A DNA stretch of 64,000 nucleotides, taken from contig CM022674.1 of NCBI GenBank assembly GCA_012295275.1, forward strand, positions 17,267,214-17,331,213. The letters are read 5' to 3'. Shown piece by piece: positions 1-14,421 of the stretch (positions within the stretch are counted from its first letter, which is position 1; each line of letters opens with the position of its first letter). The stretch comes from Chrysomallon squamiferum. Lineage: Eukaryota; Mollusca; Gastropoda; Neomphalida; Peltospiridae. The notes below the pieces were generated by a model, which saw nothing but the letters and a program-made list of their open reading frames with translations, was not told where the DNA came from and ran no database searches. The position numbers and the translations under genes were made by a program.

Positions 1-1498
1 AGGACCCTCTGTATAGGCAACAGCTCAAGAGTTAGGTGTAATAGCCGAGTTACAGGTAGCAGAAACCCTCATAGAAAAGGAACACTTTAAACTGGGGTCC
101 GATGCCACCACACAAGAAGGTCAGCATGTAAACTCCATTCATTTCACCACTGAAAAACAGTGTCTTGTTGCAGCTGTAGATGACTTACCTGGATGCACAG
201 CAGCAGTTTACCATTGCCATATCACGGATACTGTGGACAAGCTTGCATCTGTTCCTTTTCAATTCAATGAAAAAGAGTTCCAGGAATCAAGACACAAAAT
301 TATTTCAAACATATCAAACACACTTACTGATCAATGTGCTGCTAACCGTGCAGCAACTGAATTATTGAATGAAACATGGGACAAACGTTTGAATGAGCTT
401 TATTGTCATCTACATCACTTGGATACAATAGCAATCAAAACAAGATCAGCTTTGAAAGATTATGGAAAAAAGGTGAAAAACATGTGAAAGGATATGTCTT
501 TCTGAAGGCATAGTAATTCAGGTCAACAAATTACGATATAAAGATCGAACAGGTGATCCCAGAGGCTTCCTCGTATTTTTAGAGAAGGACAAACGTCCAC
601 GAGGAATCATACCCAGGTACAGAGGCATCGGTTACATGTGCTTTTCCAGATATGTGGTATCCTTTTAGAACATCAGGATAAATTTGAAAGATTACTGAAT
701 TCTGGAAGATCCCTGGAACAACACTTATGAAACTCAGACAAAATCTAAAGGATAGAGAAATGTTTAAAGACTTGACGAGGGTATGTTTGGAAGCTATCAT
801 AGCAGTTTGGGAAAGCAGTACAAGAAGAACTTTTGATTTGGATGTTTCAGAAGAATTGAGACGAGAGACAAACTCCGCACGAACACACAATATTGATGCG
901 GAGGAGGTCATGGGAATGTTTAGTGCCATGAAAAACAAAGCTCTTAGTGGCACAATTTGCTACCTTTCATCTAAGATAAGGGCTGTGAAAAACAGAACAG
1001 CAGATTATCTAGACAAAATGCCAAAAGAAAGAAGGGAATTGATCCTGAAGAAACCATCAGTGTTGCAGAATAGCAGCGACGAAGGACAAGAAAGAAACAG
1101 AAAGATATTATGGAGGAAATTTCACACAGGATGGCATAGAAAGAGCAGGCAAAGGATGATGCTGCAAGAAGGAAAACTGAAAGGAAACTGAAGGAAATAA
1201 GACCCGTCATTGAGAATACTCTCTTGAAAGTATTTCCAGATTTAGGGACAACAGTGGAAACTCTTGAGGAATTATTAGAGGGGAAAGGTGTAGGCCGAAA
1301 TGTGTGCCATATTTGGTATGAAAAGTAGATGCAGGTGCCATAGAATGGACTGATTGTAGAATAGTTTGGAAGTGGGAAGGAAAAAAAATATGTTGCGACG
1401 TACTGGCAACTTGACCAAACCAAGGATGACGCCACAGACCATGAAATATCAGTCTGTGCTCTGAGGGCCGATTTTATCTCGAATGACTTAACAATTTA
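1..1498 (+). pseudogene. Transposase-like multicopy gene, decayed copy I (5' end outside window)
   Basis: Degenerate coding sequence read in shifting frames. Recognisable pieces are GSDATT (about 98-115), HVNSIH, NISNTLTDQCAANR, CHLHHLDTIA, then RYKDRTGDPRGF and RGIIPRYRG (530-630), IDAEEVMGMFSA (890-930), ICYLSSKIRA and MPKERRELI (950-1045), and finally CALRADFISNDLTI ending near 1496. The order matches copy II at 9.0-11.1 kb and an uncharacterised protein family I recall as multicopy in invertebrate genomes. The two Asp motifs (GSDATT, LTDxxAAN) and the CxLHxLD motif resemble RNase H-fold hAT-type transposases; that is inference. The copy is dead: a TAG replaces a Glu codon at 14-16, there are several frameshifts, and about 270 bp present in copy II (10078-10347) is missing near 707. 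It keeps a segment around 150-215 (FTTEKQC...DDLPGCTAA) that copy II has lost, so the copies decayed independently. Confidence 0.6.
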
Positions 1499-2625
1499 AT
1501 TTATGTGTGACATGTTTTTGATATTTTGCTTTCACTTTCAGCATTCTTCTAAGTTCTAAAATGACAATTAGTCTTTTCCAGTTTTAAACAGCTGTTTACC
1601 TTAATTAACAACTAATTAATGATTTTAATTACTAACTTAATTACACTTGATTACTTTGAAATGCAATTTCATTTGCTTAGATAGACGGCATGAAAGTTAA
1701 ACTACTTACAATGAAAAGTTCATATCTAAATTCTCAATATTAAGGATATTGATATGGCCGGTTAAGACTTTATGCCTTAATTACCAAGTAATTAAGTAAT
1801 TAATAGATTTAATTGCACTTGATTACTCTAAAATACAGTTTCACTTGCTTATATGGACAACATACAAGTTAACCTACTTGCACTGAAAATGTCTTCTCAA
1901 AATTCCCGCTATTAAGGAAAATATATCAATTTTTCTTTAAAATGTTACAATTTCGGTCACGCAAATCCTATTGTTTCAGCAGTAATTAAATGACGAAAAT
2001 TAGGCCAATATTCAAATTTGAAAATTCTCTCATTTTTTTAATAGTCTACCTATCTCCATGGTTTTAGTATGATTTTAAAGGGTTTACAGAGCTCTATCAT
2101 GTACTGTTGTTTATTTTATGATAGGTGGAGTTTGAAAGTTGTGTCCACGTATCTACTATGACTAGGTGAGAGAAATCTCTGTTGCTGTTGAAACCCGATA
2201 AAAATTGAACTTTCACGATGTTCAAACTACATTCAAAAATGTTCGGGCAAGATAATTTTGTAAATCTTTCCGAAAGATGTCGGCAACTTTCCTTCTCGTT
2301 TATTATCGCGTTATTCATCTTCATTTACGACGAGTGTTTTTTCAGAAATATAATTGATATCTCGTTGACTAATTTATCTCGACAGAAACTAAACGGTTGT
2401 AATTTATCAAACTAAATAAATAAATGATATCAATAAATTACCACTGACCTTCAACATGATCTTCATCCATGATTGTTTGTGTTTTCAGAATAACACGACG
2501 AACGTCCTTTTCCGTTGAAAGTTTCCGCTAGTAATGGCGCTTGCGGGAAATGTTAGCCGTAACTATGGTTTGGAAACTAAACGCTATTGGATAGTTAATC
2601 ATCATGGCAATTAACCGACCAATGG
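1499..2625 (+). repeat. Noncoding 3' flank shared by both transposase-like copies
   Basis: AT-rich stretch nearly identical to 11117-12235. It contains runs of TTAATTA and two approximate internal repeats (around 1600-1730 and 1770-1900, each with 'aattgcacttgattact' or a similar string). Similarity to the second copy stops abruptly after 'atggcaattaaccg', which marks a duplication or element boundary. No coding potential was seen. It may be the 3' part of the same mobile element. Confidence 0.55.
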
Positions 2626-3287
2626 CGAGGAGTTAAAGTATATTACGCAACAATATGAAATATTACAAGTGGTTTTCCAATATCAAACTAGAAGTTTCTA
2701 GAATGTTCCATGCGTTACTATAAGTAGAAATGACACGCCATTCTGTCACGCTCAGTGTTGTTTACGTACTAACAGAAGTTTGTTCTAGGCCACTGGTTTA
2801 CCTGAATACATTATCATTGTAACGTGGCGAAAATGTCAGTCTATTTTCTAAGTCAGTCACGTTTCTTAAAGCTGATTTCAGGTTCGTCAGACAAATATTG
2901 GGTGTATTATCAACAATGTTCAATAAAATTATAATTCTACTGTACTTAAAACGTAAAACTGATATGAAATAAAATTCTAAGTTTAGTTTCACTTCTCTCA
3001 TGTGTAAGTTTTCTTAATAAAATTAAGTAGGCCTAAGTAAAAAAATAAAAATTGACGACTTATCTACTGAAGCACTTTAAAGTGGAATTAACAAAGGGGC
3101 ACGGTAATAGGAAGAAAAGTAAATGTGCTGTTATAGTGACTATTAAAATTATATTTAAAAGATAAATTTTAATAAAAACTGCCACAAAAACAAATGAAGA
3201 ATAAAAGTAAAATAAAGAAATAAATAATAAATAAACAAACAAACAACGAAATATAAACTGGATTCGGACAAATGCCTGCCCAGTCTA

Positions 3288-3293
3288 AATAAT

Positions 3294-3365
<72 letters not shown>
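3288..3365. repeat. (AAT)n microsatellite
   Basis: About 25 tandem AAT units, inside repeat unit 1. Confidence 0.95.
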
Positions 3366-3366
<1 letters not shown>

Positions 3367-3977
3367 TGTGTATGATTATGTATTCATCTTGTAAAGTTGT
3401 TAGGAAACATTTCTAAAACGTAATGTGAGCGGTGAAAACAAATTAAAAAACTAAATAAAGAATGTCCTCCTGTCTTGCTGTATGTACAACATGCTGAAAC
3501 ATGAATAATGCTACTACTTCTTAAAATCGCAAATCATCTGATATTGGACACACAATAATGGACGATAAATACCATTAAATCATTTGCGACATCTTTTTCT
3601 ATGATTCTTATGTAAGATTTAAATAATTTAAGAAGAAGAAGCCAATACAATCCATCCTCAAACACAAGTCATATAACAGGAATTTTGGTCCGCCATGACA
3701 CTTTAAGGAGACAACGCAGGGTTGACCGTGTTTTAAGAGGTAAAGAATGCAATTAGCATGTTTGCAGCATCTTGATGAAATTTCAACACAATACGATAGA
3801 AAGACGAATAGATTTTATGCTGTGAAATAAATAACGAACCATCAGAAACTACAAAAAAACAAGATAGTGTAAGTTTTCATTACCAGCAGAAGTGACCCAA
3901 ATGTTCCGCCATGTTGTCGGCCTCTGAATCACACACAATGAGATATTTTCTTAACTTTCAGAGTGCTCCGAGTAGAA

Positions 3978-4117
<140 letters not shown>

Positions 4118-5321
4118 TGGTGTTTTGGTACAATTTTTTACCTATATTCGGAATAAAAGTAATGTGCCTAACACGCTATTCTCTCAAGTTTAATCTTGTT
4201 TACGTACTAAGAGCAGTTTGTTCTATCTCACTGGTTTAACTGAATACATTATTACAGGCACTTGGCGAAAATGTCAGTCTATTTTCTAAGTGCGTCACCT
4301 TTCTGAAAGCTGATTTCAGGTTAAAGTCAGAAAGATATTGGGTGGATTATCAACAATGTTGAATAAAATTATAATAGGACTGTACTTCAAAATTAAAACT
4401 GATCTGAAATAAATATAATTATTTTACTTTTACTTCTCTGATGTGTAAGGTTTTTTTAATTAAATTAAGTAGGCCTAAGTAAAAAAATAAAAATTGACAA
4501 ATTATATACTGAAACACTTTAAGATGGAATAAACAAACGGGCACAGCAGTAGGAAGAAAAGTAAATGTGTTATTATAGTGACTGTTAAAATTATACTATG
4601 AAAAAAAATACGATTTAATCAAAACTGCCACAAAAAATTAATGAAGAATAAAAGTAAAATAAATAAATAGATAAATAATAAACAAACAAAGAACGAAATA
4701 GAAACTGGATTCGGACAAATGCCTCCCCAGTCTAAATAATGATTATAATAATAATAGTAATTTAAGAAGTATAACCCAATCTTATCCATCTTCAAACACA
4801 AGTCAGATAACAAAAAATTTGGTCCGCGATGACACTTTACCGATCCATCGCCTAAATGACCGTGTTTCACGAGGTAAAGAATACAATTAGCATCTTTGCA
4901 GAAACTTAATAAAATTTCAAACACAATAAGATAAACAATAAAGAAAAAAAAAAAAAAACGAATTGATTGTATTCTGTGAAATAAATAAAGAACCAACAGA
5001 AACTACAAAAAACGGTTTAATATAAGTTTTCCTTACCAGCAGAAGTGACACAACTTATTCGCCATCTCCTCGCTCTGTTAATCACCGATGACAATAAGCT
5101 ACTTTGTTAAATTTCGTATTTCTCCGAGGTAAAGACACTGTTTATTTTATTTCAATTTATTTATTTATTATTAAAGAATTATTACAAAAAAAACGGATCA
5201 ATTATTATTCCATTATTATTATTATTATTATTATTATCACCCAGCAATATTATTATTATTATTATCATACTCCGTGCAGACATGTTTATTTATTTATTTA
5301 TTTATTATTTATTTATTTATT

Positions 5322-5359
<38 letters not shown>

Positions 5360-5862
5360 CTTGATATTTTGTTAAATCTGTATACGTATATTCTGAATAA
5401 AACTCACGTCACTAACATGCCATTGTCTCAAGTTTAATCTTGTTTATGTACTAAGGGCAGTTTGTTCTAGCTCACTGGTTTAGCTGAATACATTATCAAA
5501 GTAACTTGGCGAAAATGTCGTTTCTGAAAGCTGATATCAGGTTCATGTCAGAAAGATATCGGTTATATTATCAACAAATTTGAATAAAATTATACTAGTA
5601 CTGCATTTCAAAATTAAAACATATGAAATAAATATTTTAAAGTTAATTTCACTTCTGTCATCTGTATGTTTTTTTTTTGTTGTTTTAAAAAAAAATTAAA
5701 TTAAGTAGGCCTAGTAAAAAAACAAAAACAACAAATAATTGTGATCTTATGGCTAGAGCACTTTAAAGTCGAATAAATAGAAACAGGCACAGTAATGGGA
5801 AGAAAAGGAACAGATGTGTTATTATATTGACAGTTAAATTATAGAATATATATATATATAGA

Positions 5863-7354
5863 GAGACTCTTTCCTGCTAAATAATAGGAAAAAGAAAGAT
5901 GATTATTAGCAGGGTTTTCCTTACATTTATTTTCCTTTTATTTTGATTACTTCAGTTCCATATCGCTGTTGTAATTACATATTCTTCCATTAACTAGTGT
6001 CCACGGTTGATGTGTTAGAACTCGGTAAGTTTGTATGGAATCAGTGGAACTGTCTCTCATCCTAGTTACCCAGAATGCAATGTTCTTCCCAGTTATTACA
6101 CAATTTAATTTTGTAAAAAATCCATTGAGAAGAATTTATGAATTGCGTTATGAAGAAATGAACATACTCTGTCATTACTATTTATTTTGTAGTTGACTTC
6201 ACTAAGTTAAACTGTTATGAATGAGAGAGAGATCGTTTTCATTATAATACTTACTTAAGTTAAAAACAAAGCAACTGATAGAGGTTTAACTGTTCCATAC
6301 TAGAATATTAATTAATTCCCAGTTATTAATCCCAAATACAAAAGCCTCTAACGATAATCCCACGATCATGGGATATACACAAAACAATCAAATAAAGTAT
6401 TTTATTAATAGGATTTACTGAAATGAAAAATAAAAAACTTCTTGAGTGCATAACAATCATACATGAAAAATTTGCTGTGATTGTTTTCATAATAAAATAT
6501 TTTAGAAACGCCACTTACCAAAAATAAAATGTCGTAAAAGTTGGCAAAACATAGAAATACGTATGTTAATTAATATTAACACATATTTACTCAGATTAAA
6601 ATATACATCCTGTGAGATATACACGTAAAGAGAGTATGTAAACTGGGTACAAAAATTTATAAAATTTAAGATTTTTATTTGCGTATACAAGAAGATATTT
6701 TCGTGGAATTATTAAAATTATCTTAAGTGATTATTGCACCAATGTTACAGGGGCCTCTGCTTTTATCAATAAGTGCATAGTGATTGTGTAACAGCTGTGG
6801 TATAACAGATATGAGACAAGTGTTTGTGGATTTAGACATACACACTGATATTCCAACAGTGGTCAATGACTGAGGGATGAAAGTTCAATGTGCAGGTTTG
6901 TGTGTTTGAGTTCAGGTGTAAGCCAAGCAGTGTCATTAAAATACATACATAAATAAAACTGAAAAGATATTAAATGTACATTTAATCATTATTAATTTTC
7001 AAATGTCTTGTCCTTGGATCCTGGTCATTATTAAATTAAAAGGGAAATCAACACTATAAAACACATATCCCACAAACTAATAACCACAAACATGAGGAAC
7101 TGATGAACGAAATTGGTTGGGTGTAAACTGAGACATAGATATACATAATCCATCTCCAAAGACTTAAATGTTTATTAACCATTCTGGTACAGATGTTGGC
7201 ACAAGGTGTACTCTACAGTCCCAGGTGTTGGGTGGTGAAAGTTACCTAGTTTCACTTTACTGTGCAACTAAAAATCAGTGTGTTAGGTTGAGGGCATATA
7301 TATATAACACACACACACAACACACACACAACACATGGTTATAAATATATATAC

Positions 7355-7389
<35 letters not shown>

Positions 7390-7830
7390 TTATTACAGTC
7401 TCTGACATCACTCAACAATTATATACATACCGCAATACTGTCTCATATAATTTGATGATGTTAACAAATATTTACACATACCAAAATTTACAACAGCATT
7501 TTCCAGTTCTAAAACAGCTGTGGTAGAAGGTAGAATATTTGAGGGAATGTTGGGTAAAATGTTTGTGTTCCCTATTTATTTTTCACAACATTAACACATT
7601 TGAAGAAATGTTAATAATAAATAATAAAACCAAATATTCAAAAGTTTAATACATTATTTAACTCTTAAAAAACTGTTCTTCAAATGATTTCTACTTTCAG
7701 TAGTCGAATGGGATGAATTTTTTCAAATCCTATTGATGTGTAATTTATATATTGTATGTATTTTATTACTATGTGTTACACTCTAAATCCTCCTTATAGC
7801 TGAGTGCTATTTAAAGTTTATTATGAATTT
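5863..7830. repeat. Noncoding block shared with 15669-17595
   Basis: Starts at 'agagactctttcctgctaa' and matches the second copy along its length, with many one-base indels in homopolymers. It includes a small imperfect inverted repeat (CCTGCTAAATAAT with ATTATTAGCAGG at about 5871-5913), an AC-rich tract (about 7308-7333) and a TA tract (about 7350-7384). No exon-like segment with convincing splice sites was seen. Confidence 0.6.
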
Positions 7831-8522
7831 GTAACCTGCAAAACAGTTTTTCATCAGGATTAATATTGGTGTTAGCATTCGACTTAAGTTTAACGACTTC
7901 GTTAGCGTAGGTTTAGAGTTAACGATGGAAGCTTAGGGTTAGTGATAGAGTTAGGGTTATTTAAATTTTATTATGAGTGTTATGATAATGTGCAATATAA
8001 TCTGAGGTCACGGTTGGAACTAGCCTTACTGTAAGAATTAATTTTGGGGACATGAGTAGGATTAGGTTCAGAAGTTGAGATATGGTTAGAGTTAGGGTTA
8101 GAGTTAGTTAGGGTGAGTGTTAGGGATAGAGGCTGGGTTAGGTTAGGATTACAGCTAGATTATTTAAATTGTATTATGAGTGTTATGATAATATGCAATA
8201 TAATTTGAGGGACTTGTGTAGGTTTAGATATATATGTTGAGCTAGGTTAGGTTTACGGTTACGGTTAGAGTTAGGGTTTTACATTTCATTATGAGTGTTA
8301 AGATAGTACACAAAAATAATTTGAGGTCACGATTGAAGTAGCGATAGGGTAATAATTAATGTTGGGGGCTGGTAGGGCTAGGGTTTGAAGTTGAGCTAAT
8401 GGAGTCAGGATTAAGGTTTATTAGATTAGGTTAGGGGTGAGAGTTATTTTAATTTTATTATGAGTCTTAATAATCCAAAACAGTTTTTTTCTGTCAGGTT
8501 TAGTACTAGGGTTGAATGAATT
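7831..8522 (+). repeat. Degenerate telomere-like satellite (copy 1)
   Basis: Repeated GTTAGGG/GTTAGAG-type words separated by a recurring spacer (TTATTTAAATTTTATTATGA and variants) roughly every 120-210 bp. It breaks off into the assembly gap. The same array is at 17596-18600. Only short TTAGGG runs occur, so this is interstitial satellite and not a chromosome end. Confidence 0.7.
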
Positions 8523-8722
8523 NNNNNNNNNNNNNNNNNNNNNNNNNNNNNNNNNNNNNNNNNNNNNNNNNNNNNNNNNNNNNNNNNNNNNNNNNNNNNN
8601 NNNNNNNNNNNNNNNNNNNNNNNNNNNNNNNNNNNNNNNNNNNNNNNNNNNNNNNNNNNNNNNNNNNNNNNNNNNNNNNNNNNNNNNNNNNNNNNNNNNN
8701 NNNNNNNNNNNNNNNNNNNNNN
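8523..8722. other. Assembly gap (200 N)
   Basis: Run of N at the junction between the two copies of the large duplicated block. Confidence 1.
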
Positions 8723-8857
8723 TAAACGTAAAATAAATAAATAAATAATAAATACAATTTATTTAAAAAGAAAAAAACAACCACAACAACAGCAAAATCC
8801 AAACTCTCAAAAAGTCAGAGAGTTATAATTAGAAGAGACAGGATGAAATCTTGGAAC

Positions 8858-8899
<42 letters not shown>

Positions 8900-9016
8900 T
8901 TTTTTTTTTTTTTTTTTTTTTTTTGTATGAAATTCAATTTTCCAGATGAAATAATTTAACCAATCTTTTTGGGCAAAAAATCCTGATACCTAGATACCGA
9001 GAAAATCCAAATAGCT
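8723..9016. repeat. Low-complexity stretch: AAAT, ATT and poly-T tracts
   Basis: Contains AAAT repeats (8735-8752), about 14 ATT units (8859-8900) and a poly-T run to about 8924. Ordinary AT-rich sequence then leads into the transposase-like copy II. No gene seen. Confidence 0.75.
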
Positions 9017-11116
9017 ATGAATATTTCTGAAACTAAAAAGCAAGTCTCATCCCTTAAGAAAAGGAAAAAGCGTATAAAGCATTACTATCAGCAAAAATCA
9101 CAGAAAGCACTCTTTCATCCAGAAACTCGTGGTGAAATTGAAACCCCAGACAAACAATTAGCAGATAAAAACAGTGAAATACTTGAACTTCACGATGATA
9201 AACTAGTTTTGGAGGAGCGCCTGAATGATTTGGAAAATGAATTGACGTTGACCAAAACTGATGGATAAACATATTCTCCTGATACCAGGATGATGGTTTT
9301 TGACTGTATTTTAAGTCACACTCCCACTGCTCATATTTCACAGCAAATACAAAAAATATCATTTCACTGTGGGGTTACCCTTAAGGATATCCCACGTAGG
9401 ACCTCTGTGGAGGCAATTGCTCGAGTGTTAGGTGTAATAAACGAGATACAGGTAGCAGAAACCCTCATAGAAAAGGAACACTTTACACTGGGGTCCGATG
9501 CCACCACAGAAGAAGGTCAGCATGTAAACTCCATTCATTGTCTTGTTGCAGCCGCAGATTACCATTGCCTTATCACGGATACTGAGGACAAGCTTGCATC
9601 TGTTCCTTTCTATTTCAATGAGAAAGAGTTCCAGGAATCAAGACAAAAAAATATTTCAAACATATCAAACACACTTACTGATCAATGTGCTGCTAACCGT
9701 GCAGCAGCTGAATTATTGAATGAAACATGGGACAAACGTTTGAAAGAGCTTTATTGTCATCTACATCACTTGGATACAATAGCAATCAAAACAAGATCAG
9801 CTTTGAAAGATTATGGAAAAAAGGTAAAAAAATGAAAAACGTGAAAGGATCTGACTCTCTTGCTTGAGGCATAGTAATTCAGGTCAACAAATTACGATAT
9901 AAAGATCGAAAAGGTGATCCCAGAGGCTTCCTAGTATTTTTAGAGAAGGACAAACGTCCACGAGGAATCATACCCAGGTAAACAGGCATCGGTTACATGT
10001 GCTTTTCCAGATATGTGGTATCCTTTTAGAACATCAGGATAAATTTGAAAGATTACTGAATTCTGGAAGATCCCTGGGTGGCCAGCTCTTGCGTATTCAA
10101 ACAAATTTCACTAATACTAAAGGAATAGTTGAGATACAGGTTCTAGGAATTCTAGGAAAATTAATCACTGGTCCATGGATGAAATTATTCTACACCAGTC
10201 ACATGGATCAGATTGAACATGTGGAAGGAATTCAGCGAGTCAAAGAAGTTCTTGTCCAGCTGAAGGCTTTCAAAGACTGCCCTGAGAATACACTCTTTCT
10301 GTCAGCAAGGATATTTTTGGACCTGAATTGTCCTCTTCCGACCACAACACTTATGAAACAGACAAAATCCAAAGGATAGAGAAATGTTGAGGATATGTTT
10401 GGAAGCCATGATAGCAGTTTTGGAAAAGCAGTACAAGAAGTACTTTGAGTTGAATATTTCAGAAGAATTCAGACGAGAGACAAAGTCCGCACGAACACAC
10501 AGTATTGATGCGGAGGAGGTCATGGGAATGTTTTGTGCTAAAAAAAAAAACAAAGATCTTAGTGGCACAATTTGCTACCTTTCATCTAAGATAAGGGCTG
10601 TGAATAACAGAACAGCAGATTATCTAGACAAAATGCCAAAAGAAAGAAGGGAATTGATCCTCAAGAAGGCCATCAGTTTTCCAGAATAGCAGCGACGAAG
10701 GACAAGAAAGAAACAGAAAGATATTATGGAGGAAATTTCACACAGGATGGCAGAGAAAGAGCAGGCAGATGATGATGCTGCAAGAAGGAAAACTGAAAGG
10801 AAACTGAAGGAAATCAGACCCGTCAATGAGAATACTCTCTTGAAACCATTTCCAGATTTAGGGACAAGAGTGGAAACTCTTGAGGAATTAATAGAGGGGA
10901 AAGCTGTAGGCCGAAATATGTGCCCTATTTGGTATGAAAAGCAGATGCACGTGCCATAGAATGGTCTGATTGCAGAACAGTTTGGAAGTGGGAAGGAGAA
11001 AAAATATGTTGTGACGTACTGGCCACTTGACCAAACCATGGATGACGCCACACACCATGAAATATCAGACTGTGCTCTGAGGGCCGATTTTATCTCGAAT
11101 GACTTAACAATTTAAT
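9017..11116 (+). pseudogene. Transposase-like multicopy gene, copy II (nearly full length, broken)
   Basis: Four main coding pieces. A Lys/Glu-rich coiled-coil-like N-terminus (9017-9268) is followed by a segment with GSDATT, LTDQCAANR and CHLHHLD (9290-9835). Next comes a segment with ICGILLEHQDKFE, VLGILGKLITGPWMKLFY and DHMDQIEHVEGI-like helices (9999-10379). Last is a C-terminal part with ARTHSIDAEEVMGMF, ICYLSSKIRA, MPKERRELI and GRNMCPIWY (10384-10975), closing with CALRADFISNDLTI and a stop near 11114. Several frame changes, a TAA after the first piece and the lost DDLPG segment show it is inactive. It is on the same strand as copy I and has the same 3' flank. The family is not functionally characterised to my knowledge; RNase H-like transposase origin is inferred from the Asp and C/H motifs. 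Confidence 0.65.
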
Positions 11117-12235
11117 TTATGTGTGACATGTTTTTGATATTTTGCTTTCACTTTCAGCATTCTTTTAAGTTCTAAAATGACAATTAGTCTTTTCCGGTTT
11201 TAAACAGCTGTTTACCTTAATTAACAACTAATTAATGATTTTAATTACTAATTTAATTACACTTGATTACTTTGAAATGCAATTTCATTTGCTTAGATAG
11301 ACGGCATGAAAGTTAAACTACTTACAATGAAAAGTTCATCTCTAAATTCTTAATATTAAGGATATTGATATGGCCGGTTAAGACTTTATGCCTTAATTAC
11401 CAAGTAATTAATTAATTAATTAATTTAATTGCACTTGATTACTCTGAAATACAGTTTCACTTGCTTCTATGGACAACATACAAGTTAACCTACTTGCACT
11501 GAACATTTCTTCTCAAAATTCCCACTGTTAAGGAAAATATATCAATTTTTCTTCAAAACGTCACAATTTCGGTCACGCAAATCCTATTGTTTCAGCAGTA
11601 ATTAAATGACGAAAATTAGGCCAATTTTCAAATTTGAACATTCTCTCATTTTTTTAATACTCCACCTATCTCCATGGTTTTAGTGTGATTTTAAAGGGTT
11701 TGCAAAGCTCTATCATGTACTATTGTTTATTTTATGAGATGTGGAGTTTGACATTTTTGTCCACATATCTACTATGACTACGTGAGAGAAATCTCTGTTG
11801 CTGTTGAAATCCGATAAAAATTGAACTTTCGCGATATTCAAACTACATTCAAAAACGTTCGGGCTGGATAATCTTGTAAATTTTTCCGAAAGATGTCGGC
11901 AACTTTCGTTCTCGTTTATTATCGCGTTATTCATCTTCATTTGCGACGAGTGTTTTTTCCTGAAATATAATTGATATCTCGTGGATTAATTTATCTCGAC
12001 AGAAACTAAACGTATGCAATTTATCAAACTAAATAAATAAATAATATCAATAAATTACCACTGACCTTCAACATGATCTTCATCCATGATTGTTTGTGTT
12101 TTCAGAATAACACGACGAACGTCCTTTTCCGTTGAAATATTCCGCTAGTAATGCCGCTTGCGGGAAATGTTAGCCTTAACTATGGTTTGGAAACTACACG
12201 CTATTGGATAGTTAATCATCATGGCAATTAACCGA
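11117..12235 (+). repeat. Noncoding 3' flank of copy II
   Basis: Near-identical to 1499-2625 and diverging from it at the same breakpoint (after 'atggcaattaaccg'). No coding potential seen. Confidence 0.55.
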
Positions 12236-12788
12236 GTTTAATATTATTTATGTACTAAGAGCAGTTTTTTCTAGGCCACTGCTTTAGCTGAATACATTAT
12301 CACTGTAACTAAGTGTCAGTCTATTTTCTAAGTCAGTCATGTTTCTTAAAGCTGATTTCAGGTTCAAGTCAGACAAATATTGGGTGTATTATCAACAATA
12401 TTGAATACAATTATAATTGTACTGTACTTCAAAAGTAAAACTGATATGAAATAAATATTCTAAATTTAGTTTTACTCCTCTCATATGTAAAATTATAAAA
12501 TTAAGTAGGCCTAAGTAATAAAATAAACATTTGACGTCTAATCTACTGAAACATTTTAAGGTGGAATAAAGAAACGGGCACAGTAGTAGGGAGAAAATTA
12601 AATGTTATTATACTGAGTGTTAAAATTAAATTTAAAAAAATAATAATTTCAAGCAAAACTCCCACAAAAATTAACTGAAGAATAAAAGTAAATTAAATAA
12701 ATAAATAATAAATAAATAAAAAATATTAAAAAAAATAAAAACAAGAAAGAAATAGAGACTGGTACTGCGCAAATGCCATCCCAGTCTA

Positions 12789-12859
<71 letters not shown>

Positions 12860-13565
12860 TAATAATAATAATAATAATAGTAATACTAATAATACTGTGT
12901 GCATGATAAAATATTTATCTAGTAAAGTTGTTAGGAAATGTTTTTCTAAACGTAATGTGAATTGTGAAAACAAATTAAACAACTAAATAAAGAATGTTTG
13001 CCTGTCTTACTGTGTGTACAACATGCTGTGACATGGATAATGCTACTGTTACTTAAAATCGCAAATCATCCGACATTCGAGACACAATTATGGATGATAA
13101 ATACCATTAAATCATTTGCGACATCTTTACCCTATAAGTTTTCTGTAAGATGTAAGTAATATAAGAAGAATAAGCCAATATAATGTGTCCTCAAACAAAA
13201 GTCATATAATAGGAGGTTTGGTCCGCCATGACACTTGAGCGATACAAGGCCGAGATAACCGTGCTTCACGAGGTAAAGAATACAATGAACATGATTGCAG
13301 CATTTTGATAAAATTTCATACACAATCAGATGGAAAAGAACATTTGATTTTATACTGTGAAATAAATAAACAACCAGTAAAAACAACAAAAAAACAACAA
13401 CACTATAATGTAACTTTTCCTTACCAGCAGTGGTGACCCAAATTTGTATTCGTCGCCTCGCTCTGTGAATCACCAAGCAAGAAACTACCTTGTTTAGCTT
13501 TCAGAGTACTCCGACATACATTGTTTATTAATTAATTAATTAATTAATTAATTTATTTATTTATT

Positions 13566-13606
<41 letters not shown>

Positions 13607-14390
13607 CTTGATGTTCTGTTAAATTTGTATACGTACATTCGAAATAAAAGACGTCACAAACACGCCATTCTCTCAAGTTTAATCTTGTTCATGTATTAAG
13701 AGCAGTGACTTCTAGGTCATTGGTTTAGCTGACTACATTATCACTGTAACTTGGCAAAAATATCTGTCAGTTTTCTAAGTGTTGTGATTTTTCTGAAACC
13801 TGATTACAGATTAGATTCAGAAAGATATTCGGTGGATTATCAACAATGTTGAATCAAATTATAATAGTACTGTATTTCAAAAGTAAAACTGATATGAAAT
13901 AAATATTTTAAATTTACTTTTACTTCTCTCATGCGTAAGGGATTTCTAAATAAATTAAGTAGGCCTAAGAAAAAAAAGAAAAATTTGACGTATAATCTAC
14001 TGAAACACTTTGAGGTGGAAAAAACAAACGAATACAGTAGTAGGAACAAGGCTAAATTTGTTATTATATTGACTGTTAAAATTAAATTAAAAAATACATT
14101 TTAAGCAAGACTCCCACAAATTATATCTGAAGAATAAATATTTCAAATTACTTTTACTTCTCTCATCTGTAAGATTTGTTATAATTAAATAAAGTAGGCT
14201 TATGTAATAAAATCTGTTATTATACTGACTGTTAAAATTAAATCAAAAACATATATTTTAGGCAAAAGTACCACAAAATTAACTGAAAAATAAAAGTAAA
14301 ACAAATATATAAATAATAAATAAAAAAGAATAAAAAATATAACACTGAACGAAATAGCAACTGAATACGGACAAATGCCCTCCCAGTATA

Positions 14391-14421
<31 letters not shown>

